Notes under the pieces: generated by a model | Told to the model about the DNA's origin: nothing | Databases searched by the model: none | The model's input: only the letters and a program-made list of their open reading frames with translations | Assembly: GCF_002902405.1 (NCBI RefSeq) | Contig: NZ_PPQS01000051.1 | Location: forward strand, 105,315-169,314 | DNA from: Staphylococcus schweitzeri | Lineage (GTDB): Bacteria; Bacillota; Bacilli; Staphylococcales; Staphylococcaceae | DNA: 64,000 nucleotides | Reading direction: 5' to 3' | Translations under genes and position numbers: made by a program | Shown: positions 43,068-54,389 of the stretch, piece by piece | Position numbering within the stretch: position 1 is the first letter of the stretch | Layout: the number at the start of each line of letters is the position of its first letter

Positions 43068-43985
43068 ATGTATAATGGAATTTTACCAGTTTATAAAGAA
43101 CGAGGATTAACAAGTCATGATGTCGTATTCAAATTACGTAAAATTTTAAAAACTAAAAAAATTGGTCACACAGGTACGCTTGATCCGGAAGTTGCTGGCG
43201 TGTTACCAGTATGTATTGGCAATGCTACTAGAGTAAGTGATTATGTAATGGATATGGGCAAGGCATATGAAGCTACTGTTTCAATCGGAAGAAGTACTAC
43301 TACTGAAGATCAAACTGGCGATACATTAGAAGTTAAAGCTATCCATTCAGCGCACATCACTAATGATGACATTGATCGATTATTAGAAGACTTTAAAGGG
43401 ATTATTGAACAAACGCCTCCAATGTATTCATCAGTAAAAGTTAATGGTAAAAAATTATACGAGTATGCGCGTAACAATGAAACAGTAGTACGTCCTAAGC
43501 GAAAAGTGAATATTAATGACATTGGGAGAATTTCTGAACTCGACTTCAAAGGAAATGAATGTCATTTTAAAATACAAGTCGTTTGTGGTAAAGGAACATA
43601 TATAAGGACGTTAGCAACAGATATTGGTGCGAAATTAGGATTTCCAGCTCATATGTCAAAATTAACGCGAATTGAATCAGGTGGCTTTAAATTACAAGAT
43701 AGTTTAACTTTAGAACAAATAATTGCGCTTCATGAGCAGGATTCATTGCAAAATAAATTGTTTCCTTTAGAATATGGATTAAAGGGTTTGCCAAGCATTA
43801 AAATTAAAAATCCGCACATAAAGAAACGTATTTTAAATGGGCAGAAATTTAATAAAAATGAATTTGATAACAAAATTAAAGACCAAATTGTATTTATTGA
43901 TGATGATTCAGAAAAAGTATTAGCAATTTATATGGCACATCCTACTAAAGAATCAGAAATCAAGCCTAAAAAAGTCTTTAATTAA
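43068..43985 (+). CDS. truB: tRNA pseudouridine(55) synthase
   Basis: Makes pseudouridine 55 in the T-loop of tRNAs. Motif I is [19 protein letters not shown], the catalytic aspartate is D39 in [16 protein letters not shown], and [21 protein letters not shown] and [12 protein letters not shown] follow. A C-terminal PUA-like region ends the 305 residues. AGAAGGTGA precedes the ATG. ribF follows after 14 bases. Confidence 0.97.
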   Translation: MYNGILPVYKERGLTSHDVVFKLRKILKTKKIGHTGTLDPEVAGVLPVCIGNATRVSDYVMDMGKAYEATVSIGRSTTTEDQTGDTLEVKAIHSAHITNDDIDRLLEDFKGIIEQTPPMYSSVKVNGKKLYEYARNNETVVRPKRKVNINDIGRISELDFKGNECHFKIQVVCGKGTYIRTLATDIGAKLGFPAHMSKLTRIESGGFKLQDSLTLEQIIALHEQDSLQNKLFPLEYGLKGLPSIKIKNPHIKKRILNGQKFNKNEFDNKIKDQIVFIDDDSEKVLAIYMAHPTKESEIKPKKVFN

Positions 43986-43999
43986 AGGAGATAAAATTT

Positions 44000-44971
44000 A
44001 TGAAAGTCATAGAAGTGACACATCCTATACAATCTAAACAGTATATTAAAGAGGATGTTGCAATGGCATTCGGATTTTTCGATGGCATGCATAAAGGTCA
44101 TGATAAAGTCTTTGATATTTTAAATGAAACAGCTGAGGCGCGAAATTTGAAAAAAGCGGTAATGACATTTGATCCTCATCCATCGGTTGTGCTTAATCCT
44201 AAAAGAAAACGTACAACATATTTAACGCCGCTTTCAGATAAAATTGAAAAAATTAGTCAACATGATATTGATTACTGCATTGTTGTTAATTTTTCATCTA
44301 GGTTTGCAAATGTGAGCGTTGAAGATTTTGTTGAAAATTATATTATTAAAAATCATGTTCAAGAAGTGATTGCGGGATTTGATTTTACCTTCGGAAAGTT
44401 TGGGAAAGGTAATATGACCGTGCTACAAGAATATGATGCATTCAATACAACAATAGTTAGTAAACAAGAAATTGAAAATGAAAAAATTTCTACGACTTCT
44501 ATACGTCAAGATTTAATGAATGGTGAATTACAAACAGCTAATGAAGCGCTGGGTTACATTTATTCAATCAAAGGCACTGTTGTACAAGGTGAAAAAAGAG
44601 GTAGAACAATTGGTTTCCCTACTGCTAATATTCAACCAAGTGATGATTATTTATTGCCTAGAAAAGGTGTATACGCTGTTAGTGTAGAGATTGGTACTGA
44701 AAATAAATTATACAGAGGTGTAGCAAATATAGGTGTTAAACCTACATTTCATGATCCAAATAAAGCTGAAGTTGTCATAGAAGTAAATATTTTTGACTTT
44801 GAAGATAATATTTATGGAGAACGCGTAACAGTTTATTGGCATCATTTCTTACGTCCTGAAATTAAATTTGATGGTATTGATCCACTAGTTAAACAGATGA
44901 ATGATGATAAAGCACGTGCTAAATATTTATTAGCGGTTGATTTTGGTGATGAAGTAGCATATAATATTTAA
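44000..44971 (+). CDS. ribF: Bifunctional riboflavin kinase / FAD synthetase
   Basis: Converts riboflavin to FMN and then FAD. The N-terminal nucleotidylyltransferase domain (about 1-170) has AFGFFDGMHKGHDKV and the C-terminal part of this domain has STTSIRQDL. The riboflavin kinase domain (about 180-315) has GRTIGFPTANIQP and NIGVKPTF. Length 323 residues. AAAGGAGA precedes the ATG. The end of this gene contains a good promoter for rpsO. Confidence 0.97.
   Translation: MKVIEVTHPIQSKQYIKEDVAMAFGFFDGMHKGHDKVFDILNETAEARNLKKAVMTFDPHPSVVLNPKRKRTTYLTPLSDKIEKISQHDIDYCIVVNFSSRFANVSVEDFVENYIIKNHVQEVIAGFDFTFGKFGKGNMTVLQEYDAFNTTIVSKQEIENEKISTTSIRQDLMNGELQTANEALGYIYSIKGTVVQGEKRGRTIGFPTANIQPSDDYLLPRKGVYAVSVEIGTENKLYRGVANIGVKPTFHDPNKAEVVIEVNIFDFEDNIYGERVTVYWHHFLRPEIKFDGIDPLVKQMNDDKARAKYLLAVDFGDEVAYNI
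44937..44965 (+). promoter_or_regulatory. rpsO promoter inside the 3' end of ribF
   Basis: TTGATT at 44937-44942 and a perfect TATAAT at 44960-44965 with a 17-base spacer, all within ribF codons. Transcription would begin near 44972, giving a 114-base rpsO leader. Confidence 0.7.
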
Positions 44972-45085
44972 AGTTGCGTATAGTTATACAAACAAACTAT
45001 ACCACACCTTTTTCTTAGTAGGTCGAATCTCCAACGCCTAACTCGGATTAAGGAGTATTCAAACATTTTAAGGAGGAAATTGATT
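44972..45085 (+). promoter_or_regulatory. Structured rpsO leader, possible S15 control region
   Basis: GTATAGTT (44978-44985) pairs with AACTATAC (44995-45002), followed at once by a T-rich run, so it looks like a terminator for ribF yet stands at the 5' end of the predicted rpsO message. Further on, TAGG and CCTA near 45018-45043 can pair and lie close to GGAGG. S15 is known to repress its own synthesis in several bacteria through leaders of this kind. Confidence 0.5.
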
Positions 45086-45355
45086 ATGGCAATTTCACAA
45101 GAACGTAAAAACGAAATTATTAAAGAATACCGTGTACACGAAACTGATACAGGTTCACCAGAAGTACAAATCGCTGTACTTACTGCTGAAATCAACGCAG
45201 TTAATGATCACTTACGTACACACAAAAAAGACCACCATTCACGTCGTGGATTATTAAAAATGGTAGGTCGTCGTAGACATTTATTAAACTACTTACGTAG
45301 TAAAGATATTCAACGTTACCGTGAATTAATTAAATCACTTGGTATCCGTCGTTAA
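45086..45355 (+). CDS. rpsO: 30S ribosomal protein S15
   Basis: Primary 16S rRNA-binding protein of the central domain. [33 protein letters not shown], then [28 protein letters not shown] is unmistakable. Length 89 residues. The ATG at 45086 has AAGGAGGAAA upstream; the TTG at 45080 is too close to the site. Separated from pnp by a 365-base gap with several signals. Confidence 0.98.
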   Translation: MAISQERKNEIIKEYRVHETDTGSPEVQIAVLTAEINAVNDHLRTHKKDHHSRRGLLKMVGRRRHLLNYLRSKDIQRYRELIKSLGIRR

Positions 45356-45373
45356 TCTTAATATAACGTCTTT

Positions 45374-45410
45374 GAGGTTGGGGCATATTTATGTTCCAAC
45401 CTTAATTTAT
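45374..45410 (+). terminator. Terminator after rpsO
   Basis: AGGTTGGGGCAT pairs with ATGTTCCAACCT (two wobble pairs) around a short loop, followed by a weak T-rich tail. Confidence 0.75.
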
Positions 45411-45422
45411 ATCAAAAAACTT

Positions 45423-45451
45423 TTTACAAATATTAACATTTATTATATGTT
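45423..45451 (+). promoter_or_regulatory. Predicted promoter in the rpsO-pnp gap
   Basis: TTTACA at 45423-45428 and TATGTT at 45446-45451 with a 17-base spacer. It could start the pnp message with a long leader, or a separate RNA ending at the hairpin near 45630. Confidence 0.45.
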
Positions 45452-45578
45452 AAGCTAATATTGAGTGAACAATAAGGTTACAATGAGATAAAGATTACAT
45501 AAGTACACCTAGAGAAATAATCAAGAAATTAAAAATACAAGTATATTTTGAAAATATCACTTATATTTAAATTGATAA

Positions 45579-45637
45579 GGGTGGGACGATAAGTCTATTT
45601 TATATATAATAGATGATTATCCCGCTCTCTTTTTTTC
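45579..45637 (+). terminator. Hairpin with T-run upstream of pnp
   Basis: An imperfect stem (GGTGGG, GATAA and CTATT against AATAG, TTATC and CCCGCTC) is followed by at least seven T residues. It sits 85 bases ahead of pnp, so it either ends an upstream RNA or attenuates pnp. Confidence 0.65.
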
Positions 45638-45720
45638 CAATTCAATATTTTATAACTAATATTAAAATACGATAATAAATGATATGATATAACTATTAGA
45701 TTCAAGAGAGGAGATTTATA

Positions 45721-47817
45721 ATGTCTCAAGAAAAGAAAGTTTTTAAAACTGAATGGGCAGGGAGATCTTTAACGATTGAAACTGGGCAATTAGCTAAACA
45801 GGCTAATGGTGCTGTATTAGTTCGTTATGGTGATACAGTTGTATTATCAACTGCAACTGCTTCCAAAGAACCTCGTGATGGTGATTTCTTCCCGTTGACT
45901 GTGAACTATGAAGAAAAAATGTACGCTGCGGGTAAAATACCTGGTGGTTTCAAAAAAAGAGAAGGTCGTCCAGGTGATGATGCAACGTTAACAGCGCGAT
46001 TAATTGATAGACCGATTAGACCTTTGTTCCCTAAAGGGTATAAACATGATGTTCAAATTATGAATATGGTATTAAGTGCTGATCCAGATTGTTCACCAGA
46101 AATGGCTGCAATGATTGGTTCATCTATGGCGCTTAGTGTTTCTGATATTCCATTTCAAGGCCCAATCGCTGGTGTAAATGTTGGGTTTATTGATGGTAAG
46201 TATGTCATCAATCCAACAGTTGAAGAAAAAGAAGTGTCTCGTCTAGACCTTGAAGTAGCAGGCCATAAAGACGCAGTGAACATGGTTGAAGCTGGTGCAA
46301 GTGAAATAACTGAACAAGAAATGCTAGAAGCTATCTTCTTTGGTCATGAAGAAATCAAACGTTTAGTTGATTTCCAACAACAAATCATTGACCACATTCA
46401 ACCTGTTAAACAAGAATTCATTCCTGTAGAACGTGATGAAGCTTTAGTAGAACGTGTGAAGTCATTGACTGAAGAAAAAGGCCTTAAAGAAACGGTATTA
46501 ACATTTGATAAACAACAACGTGATGATAACCTTGACAACTTAAAAGAAGAAATCGTCAGTGAATTTGTTGATGAAGAAGATCCTGAAAATGAATTATTAA
46601 TTAAAGAAGTATATGCAATTTTAAATGACTTAATTAAAGAAGAAGTTAGACGATTAATTGCAGATGAAAAAATTAGACCAGATGGACGTAAACCAGATGA
46701 AATTCGCCCATTAGATTCTGAGGTAGGAATTTTACCAAGAACACATGGTTCAGGTTTATTCACACGTGGTCAGACACAAGCACTTTCAGTATTAACTTTA
46801 GGTGCATTAGGAGATTATCAATTAATAGATGGCTTAGGACCTGAAGAAGAAAAACGATTTATGCATCATTATAATTTCCCGAATTTTTCAGTAGGTGAAA
46901 CTGGTCCAGTACGTGCGCCAGGTCGTCGTGAAATCGGACATGGTGCGTTGGGTGAAAGAGCTTTAAAATATATTATTCCTGATACAGCAGACTTCCCGTA
47001 TACAGTTCGTATTGTAAGTGAAGTGCTTGAATCAAATGGTTCATCTTCTCAAGCTTCAATTTGTGGTTCAACATTAGCATTAATGGATGCAGGTGTACCG
47101 ATTAAAGCGCCAGTTGCGGGTATCGCTATGGGGCTTGTTACACGTGAAGATAGCTATACGATTTTAACTGATATCCAAGGTATGGAAGATGCATTAGGTG
47201 ATATGGACTTTAAAGTTGCTGGTACTAAAGACGGTATTACAGCAATTCAAATGGATATTAAAATTGACGGTTTGACACGTGAAATTATCGAGGAAGCTTT
47301 AGAACAAGCAAGACGTGGTCGTTTAGAAATTATGGATCACATGCTTCAAACAATTGACCAACCACGTGGTGAATTAAGTGCTTATGCGCCGAAAGTTGTT
47401 ACGATGACAATTAAACCAGATAAAATTAGAGACGTTATCGGACCAGGTGGAAAGAAAATTAACGAAATTATCGACGAAACAGGCGTTAAACTTGATATTG
47501 AACAAGATGGTACAATCTTTATTGGTGCTGTTGATCAAGCTATGATAAATCGTGCGCGTGAAATTATTGAAGAAATTACACGTGAAGCAGAAGTTGGCCA
47601 AACATATCAAGCGACTGTTAAACGTATCGAAAAATATGGTGCTTTTGTAGGTCTATTCCCAGGTAAAGATGCCTTGCTTCACATTTCACAAATTTCTAAA
47701 AATCGAATTGAAAAAGTAGAAGACGTTTTAAAAATTGGTGACACAATTGAAGTTAAGATTACAGAAATTGATAAGCAAGGTCGTGTGAACGCTTCACACA
47801 GAGCATTAGAAGAATAA
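45721..47817 (+). CDS. pnp: Polynucleotide phosphorylase
   Basis: 3'-5' phosphorolytic exoribonuclease. Two RNase PH domains, separated by a helical domain: the second contains [15 protein letters not shown] and [15 protein letters not shown] with the catalytic region [21 protein letters not shown]. The KH domain ([21 protein letters not shown]) and S1 domain ([20 protein letters not shown]) end the 698 residues. GAGAGGAGA precedes the ATG. Works with RNase J1/J2 and RNase Y, the latter two encoded nearby. Confidence 0.98.
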   Translation: MSQEKKVFKTEWAGRSLTIETGQLAKQANGAVLVRYGDTVVLSTATASKEPRDGDFFPLTVNYEEKMYAAGKIPGGFKKREGRPGDDATLTARLIDRPIRPLFPKGYKHDVQIMNMVLSADPDCSPEMAAMIGSSMALSVSDIPFQGPIAGVNVGFIDGKYVINPTVEEKEVSRLDLEVAGHKDAVNMVEAGASEITEQEMLEAIFFGHEEIKRLVDFQQQIIDHIQPVKQEFIPVERDEALVERVKSLTEEKGLKETVLTFDKQQRDDNLDNLKEEIVSEFVDEEDPENELLIKEVYAILNDLIKEEVRRLIADEKIRPDGRKPDEIRPLDSEVGILPRTHGSGLFTRGQTQALSVLTLGALGDYQLIDGLGPEEEKRFMHHYNFPNFSVGETGPVRAPGRREIGHGALGERALKYIIPDTADFPYTVRIVSEVLESNGSSSQASICGSTLALMDAGVPIKAPVAGIAMGLVTREDSYTILTDIQGMEDALGDMDFKVAGTKDGITAIQMDIKIDGLTREIIEEALEQARRGRLEIMDHMLQTIDQPRGELSAYAPKVVTMTIKPDKIRDVIGPGGKKINEIIDETGVKLDIEQDGTIFIGAVDQAMINRAREIIEEITREAEVGQTYQATVKRIEKYGAFVGLFPGKDALLHISQISKNRIEKVEDVLKIGDTIEVKITEIDKQGRVNASHRALEE

Positions 47818-47823
47818 TTAATA

Positions 47824-47869
47824 AAAATCAAAGTCATATGACGGTATTTCATCGTCATGTGATTTTTTT
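47824..47869 (+). terminator. Terminator after pnp
   Basis: CATATGACG pairs with CGTCATGTG (one wobble), flanked by AAATCA and TGATTT, and ends in seven T residues. Confidence 0.88.
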
Positions 47870-48058
47870 ATGTCATTTTGAAGTAGGAACTCAATTTATT
47901 TTTATTGCATTGAACATTTTGAAACACTTTATCATTTTGTGTGCAACTGTTAATTATCCAGTATGTATAGTGATTAATAGTGTACATCAAGTGTTTTTTA
48001 ACTTATAATAAATTATGAGTTTATATATGGACGGGTAACAAATTTAGGAGGTAAGATT

Positions 48059-49732
48059 TTGAGTTTAATAAAGAAAAAGAATAAAGATATTCGCATTATA
48101 CCACTAGGTGGTGTCGGTGAAATCGCTAAAAATATGTATATCGTTGAAGTAGACGATGAAATGTTTATGTTAGATGCTGGACTTATGTTTCCAGAAGATG
48201 AAATGTTAGGTATTGATATTGTTATACCGGATATTTCGTATGTACTAGAAAATAAAGATAAATTAAAAGGTATATTCCTTACACATGGACACGAGCATGC
48301 AATTGGTGCAGTGAGTTATGTTCTTGAACAGTTAGATGCACCAGTTTATGGATCTAAATTAACTATAGCGTTGATTAAAGAAAATATGAAAGCCCGTAAC
48401 ATTGATAAAAAAGTACGCTATTACACAGTTAATAACGATTCAATTATGAGATTTAAAAACGTTAATATTAGTTTCTTTAATACAACACATAGTATTCCTG
48501 ATAGTTTAGGTGTATGCATTCATACTTCATATGGTGCAATTGTTTATACTGGAGAATTTAAGTTCGATCAAAGTTTACATGGACATTATGCTCCAGATAT
48601 TAAACGTATGGCTGAAATTGGTGAAGAAGGCGTATTTGTATTAATTAGTGATTCTACAGAAGCTGAGAAACCTGGATACAATACACCTGAAAATGTAATC
48701 GAACATCATATGTATGATGCTTTTGCTAAAGTACGTGGTCGTTTGGTTGTGTCTTGTTATGCATCCAACTTTATACGCATCCAACAAGTGTTGAATATTG
48801 CAAGTAAGTTAAATCGAAAAGTATCATTTTTAGGTAGATCACTTGAAAGTTCATTTAATATTGCCCGTAAAATGGGATACTTTGATATTCCTAAAGATTT
48901 ACTTATTCCTATAACAGAAGTTGATAATTATCCTAAAAATGAAGTGATTATTATTGCTACAGGTATGCAAGGAGAGCCGGTTGAAGCATTGAGTCAAATG
49001 GCGCAACATAAACATAAAATTATGAATATTGAAGAAGGCGATTCTGTATTTTTAGCAATTACAGCATCAGCTAATATGGAAGTAATCATTGCAAATACAC
49101 TAAATGAACTAGTTCGTGCTGGCGCACATATTATTCCTAACAATAAAAAGATTCATGCTTCAAGTCATGGTTGCATGGAAGAATTGAAAATGATGATTAA
49201 CATTATGAAACCTGAATATTTCGTTCCTGTACAAGGTGAATTCAAAATGCAAATTGCACACGCAAAGTTAGCAGCAGAAGCAGGTGTTGCACCTGAAAAG
49301 ATTTTCCTTGTTGAAAAAGGAGATGTCATTAATTACAACGGTAAAGAAATGGTATTAAATGAAAAGGTTAATTCAGGTAATATTTTAATTGATGGTATAG
49401 GTATAGGAGATGTAGGAAATATTGTCTTACGAGACCGTCATCTATTAGCGGAAGATGGTATCTTTATTGCGGTCGTAACGTTAGATCCTAAAAATAGACG
49501 AATTGCTGCAGGACCTGAGATTCAGTCTCGCGGTTTTGTGTATGTACGTGAAAGTGAAGATTTATTGCAAGAAGCAGAAGATAAAGTTCGTGAGATTGTA
49601 GAAGCAGGTTTACAAGAGAAGCGTATTGAATGGTCTGAAATTAAGCAAAATATGCGCGATCAAATTAGTAAACTTTTATTCGAAAGTACGAAACGTCGCC
49701 CTATGATTATTCCAGTTATTTCTGAAATTTAA
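48059..49732 (+). CDS. rnjB: Ribonuclease J2
   Basis: Beta-CASP family nuclease that complexes with RNase J1 in mRNA and rRNA processing. Metallo-beta-lactamase and beta-CASP domains are followed by a C-terminal domain, 557 residues in all. The metal-binding motif that reads HGHEDHIG in RNase J1 reads HGHEHAIG here, which marks it as J2 and predicts weak catalysis. Other parts are intact ([35 protein letters not shown]). TTG start with AGGAGG 6 bases upstream. Confidence 0.95.
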   Translation: MSLIKKKNKDIRIIPLGGVGEIAKNMYIVEVDDEMFMLDAGLMFPEDEMLGIDIVIPDISYVLENKDKLKGIFLTHGHEHAIGAVSYVLEQLDAPVYGSKLTIALIKENMKARNIDKKVRYYTVNNDSIMRFKNVNISFFNTTHSIPDSLGVCIHTSYGAIVYTGEFKFDQSLHGHYAPDIKRMAEIGEEGVFVLISDSTEAEKPGYNTPENVIEHHMYDAFAKVRGRLVVSCYASNFIRIQQVLNIASKLNRKVSFLGRSLESSFNIARKMGYFDIPKDLLIPITEVDNYPKNEVIIIATGMQGEPVEALSQMAQHKHKIMNIEEGDSVFLAITASANMEVIIANTLNELVRAGAHIIPNNKKIHASSHGCMEELKMMINIMKPEYFVPVQGEFKMQIAHAKLAAEAGVAPEKIFLVEKGDVINYNGKEMVLNEKVNSGNILIDGIGIGDVGNIVLRDRHLLAEDGIFIAVVTLDPKNRRIAAGPEIQSRGFVYVRESEDLLQEAEDKVREIVEAGLQEKRIEWSEIKQNMRDQISKLLFESTKRRPMIIPVISEI

Positions 49733-49750
49733 TCAAAAGTTATTAACACA

Positions 49751-49893
49751 AAAGAGGTCAGAACAATTCATTGAAATATAATTATTGTCATTAACAATAT
49801 AGTTATATTTTAAAATGGTCATTTTAAAGGGGAAGTTATATTCAAATAACCTCTGTAGAGTGATACAAAGATGAAACTGTTCTAACCTCTTTC
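49751..49893 (+). ncRNA. Structured multi-hairpin element between rnjB and ftsK
   Basis: The outer arms AAAGAGGTCAGAACA (49751-49765) and TGTTCTAACCTCTTT (49878-49892) are complementary at 14 of 15 positions and enclose about 110 bases. Inside, ATTGT/ACAAT with flanking AATATA/TATATT and GTTAT/ATAAC make further hairpins. A weak T-containing tail follows. It could be the rnjB terminator with an elaborate loop, an ftsK leader or a separate RNA. Confidence 0.5.
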
Positions 49894-50003
49894 ATCGTCT
49901 GTTTGAAAAGTAAACTACTAGTTCTACATTCAAATTTATAACTATAGGGGAATCAGTATTTTTAATTTCGTTATAACATTGACAACATAAGGAGGTGCGT
50001 CAA

Positions 50004-52376
50004 TTGGCACAAGCAAAAAAGAAATCGACAGCTAAGAAAAAAACAACATCCAAAAAAAGAACAAATACGAGGAAAAAGAAAAATGATAATCCGATACGTT
50101 ATGTCATAGCTATATTAATTGTAGTCTTAGTCGTGTTGGGTGTTTTCCAACTAGGAATTATAGGACGTCTAATCGACAGCTTCTTTAATTATTTATTTGG
50201 TTATAGTAGATATTTAACATATATTTTAGTTCTCTTAGCAACTGGGTTTATTACATACTCTAAACGTATTCCTAAGACTAGACGCACAGCTGGATCGATT
50301 ATATTACAAATTGCATTATTATTTGTGTCACAGATAGTGTTTTATTTTAATAGCGGTGTCAAAGCTGAAAGAGAACCTGTACTTTCTTATGTATATCAAT
50401 CATATCAACACAGTCATTTTCCTAACTTTGGGGGCGGCGTGTTAGGATTTTACTTATTAGAATTAAGCGTACCTTTAATTTCATTATTTGGGGTGTGCAT
50501 TATTACAGTTCTACTGTTATGTTCAAGTTTTATTTTATTAACTAATCACCAACACCGCGATGTTGCGAAAATTGTTTTAGAAAACATTAAAACGTGGTTT
50601 AGTTCATTTAATGAAAAAATGTCTGAAAGAAATCAAGAAAAACAAATCAAACGTGAAGAAAAAGCAAGACTTAAAGAAGAACAACAACAAGCACGTCAAA
50701 ATGAAAGACCACAAATTAAAGATGTGAGTGACTTTCCTGAAGTACCTCAAGAACGAGATATTCCAATCTATGGGCATAATGAGAATGAGGAGAATAATCA
50801 ACAGACACATAGTCGTAAAAAGCGAATTTTTGATGCTGACCAAAGTGTGAACAACGATGGAAGTCATAATAAGATTAAACATCAAGAACAACAGGTAGAA
50901 CAAAGTAATTATAATACTGAAAGTGAGAACTCAATAGAAGAAGCAGGGGAAGTAACAAATATATCTTATGTTATTCCTCCTCTAACTTTACTTAACCAAC
51001 CAGCTAAACAGAAAACAACATCTAAGACTGAAGTCCAACGAAAGGGACAAATATTAGAAAATACGTTAAAAGATTTTGGAGTTAATGCAAAAGTAACTCA
51101 AATTAAAATTGGACCAGCTGTTACACAATATGAAATTCAGCCAGCACAAGGTGTTAAAGTTAGTAAAATTGTGAACTTGCATAATGATATTGCATTAGCC
51201 TTAGCTGCAAAAGATGTTAGAATTGAAGCGCCAATACCTGGCCGTTCAGCTGTTGGTATTGAGGTTCCTAACGATAAAATTTCATTAGTTTCGTTAAAAG
51301 AAGTATTAGACGAAAAGTTTCCGTCTAATAATAAATTAGAAGTTGGATTAGGAAGAGATATTTCTGGAGATCCAATTACAGTTCAACTAAATGAAATGCC
51401 TCATTTATTAGTTGCAGGTTCTACGGGAAGTGGTAAATCTGTATGTATAAATGGTATTATTACGAGTATTTTATTAAATGCTAAACCACATGAAGTTAAA
51501 TTAATGTTGATTGACCCTAAAATGGTCGAATTAAATGTCTATAATGGTATTCCGCATTTATTAATACCAGTTGTTACAAATCCGCATAAAGCGGCACAGG
51601 CATTAGAAAAGATAGTAGCTGAAATGGAACGTCGTTATGACTTATTCCAACATTCCTCAACGCGAAATATTAAAGGATATAATGAGTTAATTCGTAAACA
51701 AAATCAAGAATTAGATGAGAAACAGCCAGAACTACCATATATTGTAGTCATTGTAGATGAACTTGCTGATTTAATGATGGTTGCAGGTAAAGAAGTTGAA
51801 AATGCGATCCAACGTATTACACAAATGGCTCGTGCAGCTGGTATACATTTAATTGTTGCTACACAAAGACCGTCCGTCGACGTTATTACAGGTATCATTA
51901 AAAATAATATACCTTCTAGAATAGCTTTTGCTGTTAGTTCGCAAACGGATTCAAGAACAATTATCGGTACTGGTGGTGCTGAGAAATTACTTGGTAAAGG
52001 TGATATGCTCTACGTTGGTAATGGGGATTCATCACAAACTCGAATCCAAGGAGCGTTTTTAAGTGACCAAGAGGTACAAGATGTTGTAAATTATGTAGTA
52101 GAGCAACAGCAGGCAAATTACGTTAAAGAAATGGAACCAGATGCGCCTGTAGATAAAGCAGATATGAAAAGTGAAGATTCATTATATGATGAGGCATATT
52201 TGTTTGTTATTGAGCAACAAAAAGCCAGTACATCTTTATTGCAACGACAATTTAGAATAGGCTACAATCGTGCTTCTAGATTGATGGATGATTTAGAACG
52301 TAATCAAGTGATAGGACCACAAAAGGGTAGTAAACCAAGACAAGTTTTAATAGATCTTAATAATGACGAGGTGTAA
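50004..52376 (+). CDS. ftsK: DNA translocase FtsK/SpoIIIE
   Basis: Septal DNA pump that clears chromosomes from the division plane. From TTG 50004 it has 790 residues: a very basic N-terminus, four membrane segments (about 30-190), a charged variable linker (about 200-310), and the motor with Walker [14 protein letters not shown] at about 472 and [11 protein letters not shown]. The C-terminal gamma winged helix (about 720-790: [21 protein letters not shown]) reads DNA polarity. TTG is chosen since AAGGAGG lies 8 bases before it; the GTG at 49995 overlaps that site. Confidence 0.96.
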   Translation: MAQAKKKSTAKKKTTSKKRTNTRKKKNDNPIRYVIAILIVVLVVLGVFQLGIIGRLIDSFFNYLFGYSRYLTYILVLLATGFITYSKRIPKTRRTAGSIILQIALLFVSQIVFYFNSGVKAEREPVLSYVYQSYQHSHFPNFGGGVLGFYLLELSVPLISLFGVCIITVLLLCSSFILLTNHQHRDVAKIVLENIKTWFSSFNEKMSERNQEKQIKREEKARLKEEQQQARQNERPQIKDVSDFPEVPQERDIPIYGHNENEENNQQTHSRKKRIFDADQSVNNDGSHNKIKHQEQQVEQSNYNTESENSIEEAGEVTNISYVIPPLTLLNQPAKQKTTSKTEVQRKGQILENTLKDFGVNAKVTQIKIGPAVTQYEIQPAQGVKVSKIVNLHNDIALALAAKDVRIEAPIPGRSAVGIEVPNDKISLVSLKEVLDEKFPSNNKLEVGLGRDISGDPITVQLNEMPHLLVAGSTGSGKSVCINGIITSILLNAKPHEVKLMLIDPKMVELNVYNGIPHLLIPVVTNPHKAAQALEKIVAEMERRYDLFQHSSTRNIKGYNELIRKQNQELDEKQPELPYIVVIVDELADLMMVAGKEVENAIQRITQMARAAGIHLIVATQRPSVDVITGIIKNNIPSRIAFAVSSQTDSRTIIGTGGAEKLLGKGDMLYVGNGDSSQTRIQGAFLSDQEVQDVVNYVVEQQQANYVKEMEPDAPVDKADMKSEDSLYDEAYLFVIEQQKASTSLLQRQFRIGYNRASRLMDDLERNQVIGPQKGSKPRQVLIDLNNDEV

Positions 52377-52379
52377 ATA

Positions 52380-53093
52380 ATGTCAGAAATGAATGCGGTA
52401 TATAAGGTTAAGCAATACATTTTAAATTTGATTAATCAGAATAAATTAGAACATGGTGATCAACTTCCTAGTAATTTATCTATTGCCAGAGAATTAAATG
52501 TAAAAACCGATGACGTTTATGAAGCCATTCAGGCATTGATTACTGAACAAGTCATTAAAGATAATTTTGAAGAGGGCTCAAGTGTTAAGTCACTGCCCCC
52601 TTTCTTTTATCCATTAAATGAACTGATTAGTATAGGGCAGATGATTAAAAATGCAGGATTTGAAAGTGGCACGGAATATTTAAATTTCGATGAACAACCT
52701 GCCACAATGTTAGATGCAAGTTTGCTAACTGTTGAAGAAGGACATCCAGTTACAATTATTGAACGATTGAGAACTGCTGATGGACAACCTGTTGTTTATT
52801 GTTTAGATAAAATTGCTAAAAAAGAATTAACATGTACAGGCTACCAAATGAGCAATGGTTCAATGTTAAGTGCCATTAAAGAACAAAGTAATCATAATAT
52901 TTGTTACGCCGATACTGAAATTGAAGCGGTTAATTATGAACCAAGAATTTCAGAAGTGTTAAATGCAGCGCCACATGAGGGATTAATTTTACTGAAAATA
53001 ACTCATTATAATGAGTTAGACGAACCTATCTTGTATTCATTGAATTATATGAAAAATAGTTTAGTGCAGTTTAAGGTTACAAGAAAAATATAG
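52380..53093 (+). CDS. ymfC: GntR/HutC family transcriptional regulator (YmfC)
   Basis: Predicted repressor with an N-terminal winged HTH (about 5-70: KVKQYILNLINQNKLEHGDQLPSN, SIARELNVKTDDVYEAI) and a C-terminal UTRA ligand domain (about 85-235). Length 237 residues; ligand unknown. It sits three bases after ftsK, with GAGGTG inside the ftsK end, and heads a run of ymf genes that reaches pgsA. Confidence 0.92.
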   Translation: MSEMNAVYKVKQYILNLINQNKLEHGDQLPSNLSIARELNVKTDDVYEAIQALITEQVIKDNFEEGSSVKSLPPFFYPLNELISIGQMIKNAGFESGTEYLNFDEQPATMLDASLLTVEEGHPVTIIERLRTADGQPVVYCLDKIAKKELTCTGYQMSNGSMLSAIKEQSNHNICYADTEIEAVNYEPRISEVLNAAPHEGLILLKITHYNELDEPILYSLNYMKNSLVQFKVTRKI

Positions 53094-53123
53094 ATATAAG
53101 TTTTAACTGAGGAGGTTATATAT

Positions 53124-54389
53124 TTGAGTTATCAATCTCAACCAAATATACATATAAATGTTTCACCAACTACTAAATTTAAAACAACTACGATAGTGTT
53201 TAAATTTATGGCACCATTAGAATATGACACAATTACAGCAAGATCACTTTTAAGTAAATTATTAGTACGTGCCACAAAGAAATGGCCTACGGACAAAGCA
53301 TTTAATAATCATTTAGCTGAATTATATGGTGCTTATGTAAACAGTACGATTTCGAAATTTAAAGATCAGCATGTCATTACTTTTTCATTAGAAATTGTAA
53401 ATGAGCGTTACTTAAGAAATCGTGAATCATTATTCAATCAAGGATTAGATTTATTACAAGAAATGATTTGGAATCCATTAATTAATAATGGGGCTTTTAA
53501 TGAAAATTATGTTAATCAAGAAAAGACATTACTCGCTAAGAAAATTGAAGCGTTGGTCGATAACAAAGCGCAATATTCATTTTTAAAATTATTAGACCAT
53601 ATGTTTGAAAAGGAAGCGTATAAATATTTATCTACAGGACAACTAGAACAAATCCCACATATTACTGCTGAAACTCTTTATCATACATATCAATCAATGA
53701 TTAATAATGATCAATGTTCTGTTTATGTTGTCGGAAATGTAGAGCCAGAAACTGTTAAACAACAAATTCGTGAAAAGTTTGCAATAAAACCATTTGATAA
53801 GCAGCAGTTCCAACATTCAACTCATCATTTACATGGTGAAGATGTTGATTATATTGTTGAATATGATGATGTAGATCAAGCTAAGTTAAATATGGGATAT
53901 CGTTTTCCAACTCAATATGGTCAACCTGGCTACGCTGCATTTGTCGTTTTTAATATGATGTTCGGCGGAGATCCTTCATCCGTATTATTCAACGAAGTGC
54001 GTGAAAAGCAAAGTTTAGCTTATTCCATCCATTCACAAATTGATGGGAAAAATGGATATTTATTTGTTTTAAGTGGTGTATCAAGTGATAAGTACGAGGT
54101 AGCTAAAGATACAATTATCAATGAGTTTGAAAAAATAAAAAATGGAGATTTTACAGATGAAAAATTGGCTTTAGCAAAGAAAGTAATTATTTCTCATCGC
54201 TTTGAGTCTGAAGATCGTCCAAAAAGTATCGTTGAAATTATGCACAACCAAACACTTTTAGAACAACCTCAAAGTAAAGAAACATTTATAAATGATATCC
54301 AGAAAGTAAGTCGTGAAGATATTAAGTCAGTTGCCAAGCAGTCTTATTTAGATACGATTTATGTATTAACAAAAGGAGGGGATAAATAA
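53124..54389 (+). CDS. ymfF: M16 family peptidase-like protein YmfF (no zinc motif)
   Basis: Homologue of pitrilysin/processing-peptidase proteins, 421 residues, with the two-lobe M16 fold. The HxxEH zinc motif is absent: the corresponding helix reads ARSLLSKLLVRATKKWP and NNHLAELYGA. The C-terminal lobe is intact (FGGDPSSVLFNEVREKQSLAYSI). It likely forms a heterodimer with the active subunit YmfH encoded next to it, one base overlapping. TTG start with GAGGAGG 8 bases upstream. Confidence 0.9.
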   Translation: MSYQSQPNIHINVSPTTKFKTTTIVFKFMAPLEYDTITARSLLSKLLVRATKKWPTDKAFNNHLAELYGAYVNSTISKFKDQHVITFSLEIVNERYLRNRESLFNQGLDLLQEMIWNPLINNGAFNENYVNQEKTLLAKKIEALVDNKAQYSFLKLLDHMFEKEAYKYLSTGQLEQIPHITAETLYHTYQSMINNDQCSVYVVGNVEPETVKQQIREKFAIKPFDKQQFQHSTHHLHGEDVDYIVEYDDVDQAKLNMGYRFPTQYGQPGYAAFVVFNMMFGGDPSSVLFNEVREKQSLAYSIHSQIDGKNGYLFVLSGVSSDKYEVAKDTIINEFEKIKNGDFTDEKLALAKKVIISHRFESEDRPKSIVEIMHNQTLLEQPQSKETFINDIQKVSREDIKSVAKQSYLDTIYVLTKGGDK

